Shown here: piece by piece, positions 5,734 through 10,792 of the stretch
Numbering within the stretch: position 1 is the first letter of the stretch
Layout: each line of letters starts with the position of its first letter
Assembly: GCA_964526375.1 (NCBI GenBank)
Contig: CAZGLK010000023.1
Location: 1 to 12,307, forward strand
Direction: 5' to 3'
Origin: CAZGLK01 sp964526375
Lineage (GTDB): Bacteria > Patescibacteriota > Minisyncoccia > JACQLN01
DNA length: 12,307 nucleotides
Program-made: the position numbers and the translations under genes
Notes under the pieces: model-generated
Seen by the model: the letters and a program-made list of their open reading frames with translations, nothing else
Told to the model about the DNA's origin: nothing
Databases searched by the model: none

Positions 5734-5832
5734 TAATCCCAAACTACGAATTTATCCGAATACTCCCAATTTCTTAATTCCTTATTCATAATTTATTTGG
5801 AGCATTAGGATACATTAGGATTTTTTGGATTA
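5734..5832 (-). repeat. Degenerate repeat spacer between rplW and rplB
   Basis: The spacer is framed by TAATCC (5734-5739) and GGATTA (5827-5832). It contains scattered ACGAAT/CCGAAT units near rplB and GCATTAGGATACATTAGG tandem pieces near rplW. It looks like a worn hairpin of the same general plan; pairing is partial and the assignment is tentative. Confidence 0.45.
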
Positions 5833-5841
5833 TGTTATCAA

Positions 5842-6231
5842 TCATCTTGGCAAAACTTCAATCTTATGTCCCCGAGCCAGTTTCACAATGGCCTTCTTAA
5901 ACCCGCCCTGCCGCCCAACGCGGCCTCGAAAAACTTTTGCTTTGGGCTTGATGTTAACAATGTTTACCCTTTCCACCCTAACCCTAAAAAGATTTTCCAC
6001 CGCCTGTTTAACCGCCGGCTTGGTGGCCGTGGAATCAACCGCAAAAACATACTGGCCTTGCTCGTTCAATTTCATGGCGCGCTCGCTCACCCAGGGCCGC
6101 CTTAAAATCAAACCGCCGTCGGCCAGCACAGCCGAATCGTACCTCTTGCCGGAATCTTCCGCCGTCGACCTTGACCGGACGTCTTTGATCTTGGTTGAAT
6201 CGTCTTTTTTATTTTTGTTTAAGCCAAACAT
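5842..6231 (-). CDS. rplW: 50S ribosomal protein L23 with N-terminal extension
   Basis: L23 (uL23) sits at the tunnel exit and is the docking site for trigger factor and SRP. The conserved domain begins at about residue 42 (ILRRPWVSERAMKL) and runs through YVFAVDSTATKPAVKQAVENLFRV, then VRVERVNIVNIKPK and a C-terminal strand. Residues 1-41 are an extra charged, low-complexity N-terminal tail that most L23 proteins lack. The total of 129 aa compares with a usual length near 95-100. The start is ATG 6231; the first in-frame domain residue is too far downstream for an alternative without losing part of the open frame, but a later start cannot be excluded. The stop is TGA. Confidence 0.93.
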   Translation of the reverse strand: MFGLNKNKKDDSTKIKDVRSRSTAEDSGKRYDSAVLADGGLILRRPWVSERAMKLNEQGQYVFAVDSTATKPAVKQAVENLFRVRVERVNIVNIKPKAKVFRGRVGRQGGFKKAIVKLARGHKIEVLPR

Positions 6232-6240
6232 GAAAAATAT

Positions 6241-6268
6241 GGTTTAGGGTTTAGGGGTTAGGGGTTAG
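6241..6268 (-). repeat. Telomere-like 7-bp tandem array in rplW-rplD spacer
   Basis: Four exact-length 7-bp units on the plus strand: GGTTTAG, GGTTTAG, GGGTTAG, GGGTTAG. In the transcript they read CTAACCC-like, and the rplD stop TAA (6260-6258) lies in one unit. The array occupies nearly all of the short spacer. Confidence 0.88.
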
Positions 6269-6887
6269 CGGATAAATACTTAATTGCTTCCGAAGTTAAA
6301 ATAATCTTTTTAAACTTAAGCACATCCAGCAGGTTTAACTGGCGGGCCGTTACGACTTTGATCTTGCGGCCGTTCTCCAAGTTTCGGGCGGCCAACTCCA
6401 CGTTTTTGTTTCCAGCGCCCCCAACAAACAATGCGCTCTCTCGGTTTTTCCATGGCTTGATCGCGCTTAAAAAATCTTTGGTTTTGCCCGAAGTTACGTT
6501 TAAATCATCTATCACTTTGATTTGGCCGCTGGCTAGCTTGGAACTTAAAGCCATTCTTAAGGCCAGCCGAGCCACCCTGGAATTTATTTTTTGGGTGTAA
6601 CTTTTTTCTTTTCTGGGACCATGGGTCACGCCTCCGCCTTTCCAAATGGGCGAGCGGCGGGAACCGTGCCGCGCCCGGCCGGTTCCTTTTTGCCGCCAGG
6701 GCTTGCGGCCGCCGCCCCTAACCTCACCGCGAAACTTGGTGTGGGCCACCGGCTGCCTCTGATTGGCCTGCATAGCCACCCGAACCTGCTGCACCAAATC
6801 GGCATTGACCGGCAAAGCAAAAACACTCTCGGCAAGTTCAATAATTCCAACCTCCTCGGCTAACTGATTATATAGCTTGGCTTGCAT
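6258..6887 (-). CDS. rplD: 50S ribosomal protein L4
   Basis: L4 (uL4) has a globular surface domain and a long loop reaching the peptide tunnel; in some bacteria it also represses its own operon. The signature GGGRKPWRQKGTGRARHGSRRSPIWKGGG is present as the tunnel loop, followed by the helical NSRVARLALRMALSSKL segment and a C-terminal Rossmann-like part. The chosen start is ATG 6887 (MQAKLYNQ), giving 209 aa, because the family begins at this point; an upstream TTG at 6902 would add five residues from the repeat spacer. The stop TAA lies within the 7-bp array. The gene's place between rplC and rplW is standard. Confidence 0.96.
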   Translation of the reverse strand: MQAKLYNQLAEEVGIIELAESVFALPVNADLVQQVRVAMQANQRQPVAHTKFRGEVRGGGRKPWRQKGTGRARHGSRRSPIWKGGGVTHGPRKEKSYTQKINSRVARLALRMALSSKLASGQIKVIDDLNVTSGKTKDFLSAIKPWKNRESALFVGGAGNKNVELAARNLENGRKIKVVTARQLNLLDVLKFKKIILTSEAIKYLSANP

Positions 6888-6897
6888 GGCATTAATT

Positions 6898-7000
6898 CCC
6901 AATTTCTAATTTCCAATTTCCAATCAAACTCCACTGCCCAATTATCTTAGCTTTGGGATTTAGATATTTTGTTAGAAATTAGAAATTAGATATTAGACAT
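6898..7000 (-). repeat. AATTTCTAATTTCC hairpin in rplD-rplC spacer
   Basis: Two arms of 7-bp units (TTTCTAA / TTGGAAA types) face each other. In the operon transcript 6990-6972 can pair with 6905-6923 over 19 consecutive positions, two of them G-U. On the opposite strand those two would be A-C mismatches. The rplC stop TAA (6995-6993) lies in the first unit. The apex is non-repetitive. Confidence 0.85.
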
Positions 7001-7619
7001 TTGATACGACTTCCACCCACGCTCCTCTATGCCCCGGCACCGCGCCTTTTACCGCCAAAACCCCCGCGGCCGTATCTACTCTAACAATCTCCAGATTTTT
7101 TGTGGTTACGCGCCCGGCGCCCATGCGTCCGGCCATTTTCTTGCCTTTTAACACCCGCTGGGGAAAGCGCCCGCCAATAGATCCCGGCCGCCTTAAAACA
7201 TCGCGGTGGCCGTGCGAAGCCGGACCGCCGCTAAAACTGTGCCGCTTGACTACGCCCTGAAAACCCCTGCCTTTGGTTAGAGCGCTTACCGTAACTTTCC
7301 GGCCTTCTTCAAAACCATCCAAATTCACCTTGGAGCCGATTTGATAATCAGCCGTATCACTTGCCTTAAACTCTCTCACAAAACCAAAACTGCCCAAGTT
7401 CTTAAAGTGGCCGCGCAGGGGTTTGGTTAAATTTTTGGTTTTTTTAGCACCCGTGGCCAGTTGAATGGCGCTATAGCCATCTTTTTCGGCAGTCTTAATC
7501 TGCGTTACTGCATTATCGTCCACGCCAATCAAAGTAACCGGCACCATTTCGCCCGTGCCTTTAACCAGCTGCGTACAGCCCAATTTTTTGCCCAAGATAA
7601 ATTTGCTCATTGTTGTCAT
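6993..7619 (-). CDS. rplC: 50S ribosomal protein L3
   Basis: L3 (uL3) is an early 50S assembly protein whose extended loop reaches the peptidyl transferase centre. The 208-residue frame contains FILGKKLGCTQLV at the start, the VSALTKGRGFQGVVKRHSF segment, and the GPASHGHRDVLRRPGSIGGRFPQRVLKGKKMAGRMG loop, all family hallmarks. The Gln in the loop (methylated by PrmB in other bacteria) is present near FPQRV. Two ATGs are possible, 7619 and 7610 (MSKF); the second matches the family better but the outer one cannot be excluded. A terminator-like hairpin (7622-7646) ends two bases before the first ATG. Confidence 0.96.
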   Translation of the reverse strand: MTTMSKFILGKKLGCTQLVKGTGEMVPVTLIGVDDNAVTQIKTAEKDGYSAIQLATGAKKTKNLTKPLRGHFKNLGSFGFVREFKASDTADYQIGSKVNLDGFEEGRKVTVSALTKGRGFQGVVKRHSFSGGPASHGHRDVLRRPGSIGGRFPQRVLKGKKMAGRMGAGRVTTKNLEIVRVDTAAGVLAVKGAVPGHRGAWVEVVSNV

Positions 7620-7621
7620 TT

Positions 7622-7646
7622 AAAAAACCGCGTGCAGCGGTTTTTT
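7622..7646 (-). terminator. Terminator-like hairpin immediately upstream of rplC
   Basis: A perfect 10-bp stem, AAAAAACCGC / GCGGTTTTTT, with a 5-nt loop. Because the stem itself begins with A6 and ends with T6, it can act on either strand. In the operon direction it lies between rpsJ and rplC, 2 nt before the first rplC ATG. It could be an internal attenuator or could sequester the rplC start; it is not an operon end because co-directional genes follow at once. Confidence 0.65.
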
Positions 7647-7678
7647 ACACCTATCTCACTCCAAAATACCACGCAAAA

Positions 7679-7796
7679 TTTCCAATGACCAATTTCTAAT
7701 TTCCAATCAAACTTCCCCGACCAATGACTAATCATTTTGACATTGGGGGTTCAGACATTAGTCATTGATTAGAAATTAGTAATTAGAAATTAGATA
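7679..7796 (-). repeat. AATTTCTAATTTCC hairpin in rplC-rpsJ spacer
   Basis: Outer arms of 7-bp TAATTTC/GAAATTG units enclose an inner perfect 11-bp stem, CAATGACTAAT (7722-7732) with ATTAGTCATTG (7757-7767). In the operon transcript the outer arms pair with several G-U pairs. The element lies between the rpsJ stop and the terminator-like hairpin at 7622. Confidence 0.85.
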
Positions 7797-7806
7797 TTTT
7801 ATACAC

Positions 7807-8160
7807 CTACATCTTAATCTCCACATCCACTCCCGCCGGCAGGTTCAAGCTCATCAACGCGTCTATAATTTTGGGGTTGGGGTTTAAAATGTCAATCAAG
7901 CGCTTGTGCGAGCGCACTTCAAACTGCTCCCGCGAATTTTTGTGCACAAAGGTGGAGCGGTTAACGGTGTATTTGTGTATCTCGGTGGGCAAGGGCACCG
8001 GCCCCACCACCTCGGCGCCGTTGCGCAAAACCACATCCACAATCTGCTTGCAGGAAGCGTCTATTATTTTGCTGTCGTACGCCTTAATCTTAATGCGCAA
8101 TCTTTGCTTGACCTCTTCGGCAACGGCCTTGGCTGGAACTTTTTTAGTGGCAGCAGACAT
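7807..8160 (-). CDS. rpsJ: 30S ribosomal protein S10
   Basis: S10 (uS10) is part of the 30S head and also serves as NusE in transcription antitermination. The conserved protein starts near residue 19 (QRLRIKIKAYDSKIIDASCKQIVD) and includes GPVPLPTEIHKYTVNRSTFVHKNSREQFEVRSHKRLIDI and the C-terminal PAGVDVEIKM. About 18 N-terminal residues (Ala/Lys-rich) are extra over the usual ~102 aa. The start is ATG 8160. The stop is TAG. The gene directly follows tuf, as when str and S10 operons are joined. Confidence 0.97.
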   Translation of the reverse strand: MSAATKKVPAKAVAEEVKQRLRIKIKAYDSKIIDASCKQIVDVVLRNGAEVVGPVPLPTEIHKYTVNRSTFVHKNSREQFEVRSHKRLIDILNPNPKIIDALMSLNLPAGVDVEIKM

Positions 8161-8181
8161 TGTTTTTAAGAAGGTACTGGT

Positions 8182-8213
8182 TTTGGTTATCTAGTTGCCT
8201 AGTTGTTTAGTTA
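8182..8213 (-). repeat. 8-bp tandem array (4 units) in rpsJ-tuf spacer
   Basis: On the plus strand four 8-bp units read TTTGGTTA, TCTAGTTG, CCTAGTTG and TTTAGTTA. The array fills about half of the 66-bp gap. Unlike several other spacers it does not include the upstream (tuf) stop codon. Confidence 0.7.
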
Positions 8214-8226
8214 AGCCATCCAACTG

Positions 8227-9420
8227 CTACTTGTTTATTTTTGTAACCACGCCGGCGCCTACGGTTTTGCCGCCCTCGCGAATGGCAAACCTCTGTTTTT
8301 CTTCCAAGGCCACCGGCGCCATCAGCTTTACAGCCAATTTTACGGTGTCCCCGGGCATAACCATTTCGGTGCCTTCGGGCAAAACCACCTCGCCGGTAAC
8401 ATCGGTGGTACGAATGTAAAACTGGGGCTTGTAGCCCTTAAAGAAAGGTGTATGCCGGCCACCCTCCTCTTTGGTTAAAATGTAAACCTCGGTGTCAAAT
8501 TCGGTGTGAGGAGTAATGGATCCGGGCTTGGCCAAAACCTGGCCGCGCTCCACATCTTCTTTTTTAACGCCGCGCAGAAGAATGCCAGCATTGTCTCCGG
8601 CTTGGCCTTCGTCCAGCGACTTGTTGAACATTTCAATTCCGGTAATAACTGTTTTTTGAGTGGGCCGCAAGCCGACAATTTCAATTTCTTCGTTTAACTT
8701 AATTTTGCCGCGTTCAATGCGGCCAGTTACCACCGTGCCGCGGCCTTCAATGGAGAAAATGTCTTCTATGGGCATTAGGAAGGGCTTATCGGTTTCGCGC
8801 TGGGGCTCGGGAATGTGGCTGTCCAGCGCACCAACCAAATCCATAATCGGCTTGGCGGCCTCGTCGTCGGCCGACTTGGCCTCTAGGGCCTTTAGAGCCG
8901 AGCCGCGGATAATAGGGGTAGTGTCGCCGGGATATTCGTATTTGTTTAAGAGTTCCCTTACTTCGGCTTCCACCAAGTCTATAAGTTCGGGGTCATCCAC
9001 CTGATCCACTTTGTTCAAAAAAACAATAATGGCCGGAACGCCCACCTGCCGCGCCAAAAGAATGTGCTCGCGGGTTTGAGGCATAGGGCCGTCGGCCGCT
9101 GAAACCACCAAAACCGCGCCGTCCATTTGGGCGGCGCCGGTGATCATGTTTTTAATGTAGTCGGCGTGCCCGGGCGCGTCTATGTGAGCGTAGTGGCGCT
9201 TTTCCGATTCATACTCCGAGTGGTGCAAGGCAATGGTAATGCCGCGAGCCCTTTCCTCGGGAGCATTATCAATGTCATCCACCTTCTCCACTTTCTTAAC
9301 CAGGCCCTTCATGTTTAGAACATGCATAATAGCCGCGGTTAAAGTGGTTTTACCGTGGTCAACGTGACCGATTGTGCCCACATTCAAGTGGGGCTTGGTT
9401 CGTTCAAATTTATCTGCCAT
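8227..9420 (-). CDS. tuf: Elongation factor Tu
   Basis: EF-Tu is the GTPase that brings aminoacyl-tRNA to the ribosomal A site. The 397-residue protein is full length. The GTP-binding motifs are GHVDHGKT (18-25), RGITI (59-63), DAPGH (81-85, where many orthologs have DCPGH) and NKVD (136-139), followed by GSALKALE. Domain 2 begins around FLMPIEDIFSIEGRGTVVTGRIERG, and domain 3 ends with TVGAGVVTKINK. The start is ATG 9420; GGGAG lies about 9 nt upstream, at the base of a type II hairpin, and is the nearest thing to a Shine-Dalgarno in this operon. First gene of the operon; the usual rpsL-rpsG-fusA are not upstream. The stop is TAA. Confidence 0.98.
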   Translation of the reverse strand: MADKFERTKPHLNVGTIGHVDHGKTTLTAAIMHVLNMKGLVKKVEKVDDIDNAPEERARGITIALHHSEYESEKRHYAHIDAPGHADYIKNMITGAAQMDGAVLVVSAADGPMPQTREHILLARQVGVPAIIVFLNKVDQVDDPELIDLVEAEVRELLNKYEYPGDTTPIIRGSALKALEAKSADDEAAKPIMDLVGALDSHIPEPQRETDKPFLMPIEDIFSIEGRGTVVTGRIERGKIKLNEEIEIVGLRPTQKTVITGIEMFNKSLDEGQAGDNAGILLRGVKKEDVERGQVLAKPGSITPHTEFDTEVYILTKEEGGRHTPFFKGYKPQFYIRTTDVTGEVVLPEGTEMVMPGDTVKLAVKLMAPVALEEKQRFAIREGGKTVGAGVVTKINK

Positions 9421-9432
9421 TTTTGTCTGCTC

Positions 9433-9501
9433 CCTACCAATTACTAATCTTTACGAATTTACTAATTTATTAGTAGATTCGCAACTATTCGTAATTAGTA
9501 G
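9433..9501 (-). repeat. Type II hairpin in the tuf 5' leader
   Basis: Ends CCTACCAATTAC and GTAATTAGTAG frame arms that mix TACTAAT and ACGAAT units, linking types I and II. In the transcript the arms pair over most positions, two of them G-U. The element ends 12 nt before the tuf ATG and leaves GGTAGGGAG, a weak ribosome-binding sequence, just before it. Confidence 0.87.
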
Positions 9502-9518
9502 TAATTAAACTCACACTA

Positions 9519-9540
9519 CAAAAACAGGGTCAAACACCCT
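9519..9540 (-). other. Small hairpin with T-run in the tuf leader
   Basis: In the operon transcript AGGGT-GTTTG-ACCCT forms a 5-bp stem followed by GTTTTTG. It could be a weak leader attenuator, but the stem is short. Confidence 0.3.
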
Positions 9541-9593
9541 CCTTTATACTCTATATCTTAATACCCTGCCTGCTTAAAAGCAAGCGTATTACC

Positions 9594-9623
9594 ATTGTAA
9601 TATGGAGATCCATTTGAAGTCAA
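9594..9623 (-). promoter_or_regulatory. Predicted promoter for the tuf-ribosomal protein operon
   Basis: On the minus strand TTGACT (9623-9618) and TACAAT (9599-9594) are separated by 18 bp. The expected start is near 9587, giving a leader of about 167 nt before tuf. It stands back to back with the plus-strand promoter at 9633-9660. Prediction from consensus match only. Confidence 0.6.
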
Positions 9624-9632
9624 ATACCCCCG

Positions 9633-9660
9633 TTGCGGAAAACAAATAGGGGCGTATAAT
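9633..9660 (+). promoter_or_regulatory. Predicted promoter of the divergent short transcript
   Basis: TTGCGG (9633-9638), 16 bp, then a perfect TATAAT (9655-9660). The expected start is near 9667. It is divergent from the operon promoter with the -35 boxes 9 bp apart, so the two could compete for polymerase. Confidence 0.6.
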
Positions 9661-9714
9661 TAAAATCAAGACAAGCAAGTTCTTTGTTCGCAAGCTCTTT
9701 AGCTCTTTGGCTAG

Positions 9715-9722
9715 AAAGGAGG
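9715..9722 (+). promoter_or_regulatory. Strong Shine-Dalgarno AAAGGAGG
   Basis: The best Shine-Dalgarno of the window, only 3 nt before an ATG (9726), with GTG codons slightly further on. It stands out because the ribosomal protein genes nearby have essentially none. Confidence 0.5.
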
Positions 9723-9725
9723 AGA

Positions 9726-9788
9726 ATGTGTGTGTTCTTTCTGCCTCAAGCCGCTCACCGCCTAATTAAGGGACGTGATCTCGCGTGA
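9726..9788 (+). CDS. Possible 20-residue peptide, unknown
   Basis: ATG 9726 opens a 20-codon frame (MCVFFLPQAAHRLIKGRDLA) ending TGA 9786-9788, right after AAAGGAGG. The Shine-Dalgarno spacing of 3 nt is short; an in-frame GTG at 9732 would be better spaced. The sequence resembles nothing I recognise. It lies within a predicted folded transcript, and a coding role is uncertain; coincidence cannot be excluded for so short a frame. Confidence 0.3.
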   Translation: MCVFFLPQAAHRLIKGRDLA

Positions 9789-9849
9789 AAAGAGATAGAC
9801 GCAGCATTCTTTTCGAGCCAAAACGATCAAGGTGCTGAATTAGGTCAGG

Positions 9850-9883
9850 AAAGGGACGAGAATAAAACCCTCGTCCCTTTTTT
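9850..9883 (+). terminator. Rho-independent terminator of the short transcript
   Basis: A perfect 11-bp stem, AAAGGGACGAG (9850-9860) with CTCGTCCCTTT (9870-9880), a 9-nt loop and a T6 run (9878-9883). The upstream segment TAAGGGACGTG (around 9767-9777) could pair with the same 3' arm with one mismatch, which would allow an alternative fold. Confidence 0.85.
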
Positions 9884-9927
9884 CTTTAGGCAAGATGTCC
9901 TTCTGGCCGACACCCGGCGTTGATCAG

Positions 9928-9939
9928 GAGACTAGTCTC
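9928..9939. other. 12-bp perfect palindrome downstream of the toxin gene
   Basis: GAGACTAGTCTC is a perfect palindrome about 35 bp after the toxin stop. No T-run follows. It could be a chance site or an operator; nothing else in 9889-9973 is recognisable. Confidence 0.25.
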
Positions 9940-9973
9940 GACCTTCAAAACTCTTGGCGGTTTTTGTTGTAAC

Positions 9974-10243
9974 TCAATAGCTGTTTGAGGTCCTGCGTTC
10001 CGCAAGAAAAACATGGATGACTTTTTCAGGCGGGACTAGTTCGTAACGGATTCTGTAGGAGCCGACTCTTCTTCTCCACACATTCTCTTCACCGCGCATC
10101 TTTTGAATATCTCCTTGGAACGGGTCATCGGGAAGAGCTTGAATCGCTAATAAAATTCGCTCAGCGTCTCGCCTAGAAATTCTTGCAAGAAATTTATACA
10201 CTGCACCATCAATTTGTAAAACCCAATTTTTGTTTGAGCTCAT
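9974..10243 (-). CDS. RelE/ParE-family toxin (putative mRNA interferase)
   Basis: The 89-residue protein matches the RelE/ParE fold. It has the N-terminal strand and helix WVLQIDGAVYKFLARIS, a second helix ending LPDDPFQGD, then the KMRG turn and the diagnostic strand pair VWRRRVGSYRIRYELV and VIHVFLAERR. RelE-type members cleave mRNA at the ribosomal A site using basic and aromatic residues; the RRR cluster (57-59), R63/R65 and the terminal Tyr are candidates here. The start ATG 10243 lies 35 bp inside the 3' end of the antitoxin gene, so the two are translationally coupled. Assignment by pattern; RelE versus ParE activity cannot be told apart. Confidence 0.85.
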   Translation of the reverse strand: MSSNKNWVLQIDGAVYKFLARISRRDAERILLAIQALPDDPFQGDIQKMRGEENVWRRRVGSYRIRYELVPPEKVIHVFLAERRTSNSY

Positions 10244-10427
10244 TTAAGGTAAGAAACTTGCCTGCTACTCTATTTTTTCTGGCGCGCTCAAGCGCTTTTT
10301 TTTCTCTTGCCGTCGGCCGGTATTCAGATATCATCCGTGAAGCTAAAAGTTCCTCGTAGTCCCTTCTTGGGACAATTATAAGCTCTGTTCCGCCGGTAAT
10401 TTTTTTGGGTATAGTTAGAGTAGACAT
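10209..10427 (-). CDS. Antitoxin of the RelE-type toxin (RelB/Phd-like)
   Basis: A 72-residue protein starting MSTLTIPKKITGGTELIIVPRRDYEELL. The first part resembles the short DNA-binding/dimerisation segment of Phd/RelB antitoxins, and the charged helical C-terminus (TAREKKALERARKN, then FLTLNELKQKLG) is the likely toxin-binding part. The start ATG 10427 is preferred over a longer frame from 10475, since the longer version would include the promoter. The gene precedes the toxin and overlaps it by 35 bp, the usual order for this class. Such antitoxins normally repress their own promoter with the toxin; that is inferred here. Confidence 0.82.
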   Translation of the reverse strand: MSTLTIPKKITGGTELIIVPRRDYEELLASRMISEYRPTAREKKALERARKNRVAGKFLTLNELKQKLGFTN

Positions 10428-10433
10428 GTTCGC

Positions 10434-10462
10434 AATGTAGCACGGTTTAAGACACAAATCAA
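10434..10462 (-). promoter_or_regulatory. Toxin-antitoxin promoter predicting a leaderless mRNA
   Basis: On the minus strand TTGATT (10462-10457), 17 bp, TACATT (10439-10434). A start 7 nt after the -10 falls on the A of the antitoxin ATG (10427), so the mRNA would have no leader. No Shine-Dalgarno is present, which agrees. Confidence 0.6.
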
Positions 10463-10481
10463 TTTGCCGGAACATAACCTC

Positions 10482-10571
10482 TGGCGGCGGGGGTGAGATT
10501 CGAACTCACGATACCCTTGCGGATATAACGGTTTTCAAGACCGCCCCGTTCAACCACTCCGGCACCCCGCC
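10482..10571 (-). tRNA. tRNA-Ser (anticodon TGA)
   Basis: A full class II tRNA with the long variable arm of serine tRNAs. Acceptor stem GGCGGGG pairs with CCCCGCC (10486-10492), the T arm is GTGAG-TTCGAAT-CTCAC, the anticodon loop is CTTGAAA (TGA at 10537-10535), and the variable arm is an ATATCC/GGGTAT stem. The discriminator is G and CCA is encoded (10484-10482). It decodes UCA and other UCN codons. It is head to head with tRNA-Ser(GCT), and its first 18 nt are repeated upstream at 10690-10673. Confidence 0.96.
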
Positions 10572-10672
10572 GCTCTTCTACGGGGCAAGCTGGCGCATTA
10601 TCCCGGGCAGCTTTCTAACAAACAATTTTTCAATGTAGCCGCCCGCCAAAAGCAAAGACATTTGCTTTTGGC
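10572..10672 (-). other. Two-hairpin insert between partial and intact tRNA-Ser(TGA)
   Basis: A 101-nt segment. It starts with a perfect 12-bp hairpin (10672-10645, GCC...GGC, GACA/TGTC loop), then a second helix of GGGCGGCT (10644-10637) with AGCTGCCC (10612-10605) including one G-U pair, then CCCGGG and a tail into the intact tRNA. The layout matches the insert at 10793-10890 although the sequence differs. Confidence 0.7.
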
Positions 10673-10690
10673 CCACTCTGGCACCCCGCC
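10673..10690 (-). pseudogene. Partial copy of tRNA-Ser(TGA), first 18 nt
   Basis: GGCGGGGTGCCAGAGTGG equals positions 1-18 of the intact tRNA at 10571 with one change (A for G). It stops right after the D-loop GG. It lies about 3 nt after the predicted transcription start, so it would form the leader of the pre-tRNA. Confidence 0.85.
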
Positions 10691-10699
10691 TCTAACTGA

Positions 10700-10728
10700 A
10701 AAATATCACAGAAGCTGGATTTCAGCAA
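10700..10728 (-). promoter_or_regulatory. Candidate promoter toward tRNA-Ser(TGA)
   Basis: TTGCTG (10728-10723), 17 bp, TATTTT (10705-10700) on the minus strand; start expected near 10693. It lies in the shared gap between the two divergent tRNA units. Confidence 0.4.
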
Positions 10729-10749
10729 TTTAATTTGTTAGTCTATATA
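10721..10749 (+). promoter_or_regulatory. Candidate promoter toward tRNA-Ser(GCT)
   Basis: TATATA (10744-10749) with a weak TTCAGC (10721-10726) 17 bp upstream. It overlaps the -35 of the opposite promoter. The -10 is good, the -35 poor. Confidence 0.3.
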
Positions 10750-10774
10750 AGAAGTGAGTGTGCTTAGAAATTAT

Positions 10775-10792
10775 GGAGGCGTGGCTGAGCGG
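10775..10792 (+). pseudogene. Partial copy of tRNA-Ser(GCT), first 18 nt
   Basis: GGAGGCGTGGCTGAGCGG is identical to positions 1-18 of the intact tRNA at 10891, 116 bp downstream. It ends right after the D-loop GG, the same point at which the TGA copy ends. Confidence 0.88.

Larger units (their letters stand above)
9667..9883 (+). ncRNA. Candidate structured short RNA of unknown class
   Basis: A stretch bounded by a promoter and an intrinsic terminator, about 215 nt, with no plus-strand gene after it. The segment TTTGGCT...GAAA...AGAATG (9706-9728) can pair with CATTCTTTTCGAGCCAAA (9807-9824), leaving the GGAGG Shine-Dalgarno as a bulge. Shorter stems (ATCTC/GAGAT, GCGT/ACGC) lie inside that pairing. 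I could not match it to SRP RNA, 6S, tmRNA, RNase P or a named riboswitch. It may be a small RNA, a short mRNA for the 20-codon ORF, or both. Confidence 0.5.

Noticed and set aside
6241..6268. Telomere
   Set aside because: The 7-bp CCCTAA-like units are only four, sit between two ribosomal protein genes and include a stop codon; they are one of several short spacer arrays.
9667..9883. SRP RNA, tmRNA, 6S RNA or RNase P RNA
   Set aside because: GGTGCTG and AGGTCAGG recall SRP RNA, but the conserved GGAAGGAAGCAGC loop is missing; no tRNA-like domain for tmRNA; no RNase P core; the ends do not pair as in 6S RNA.
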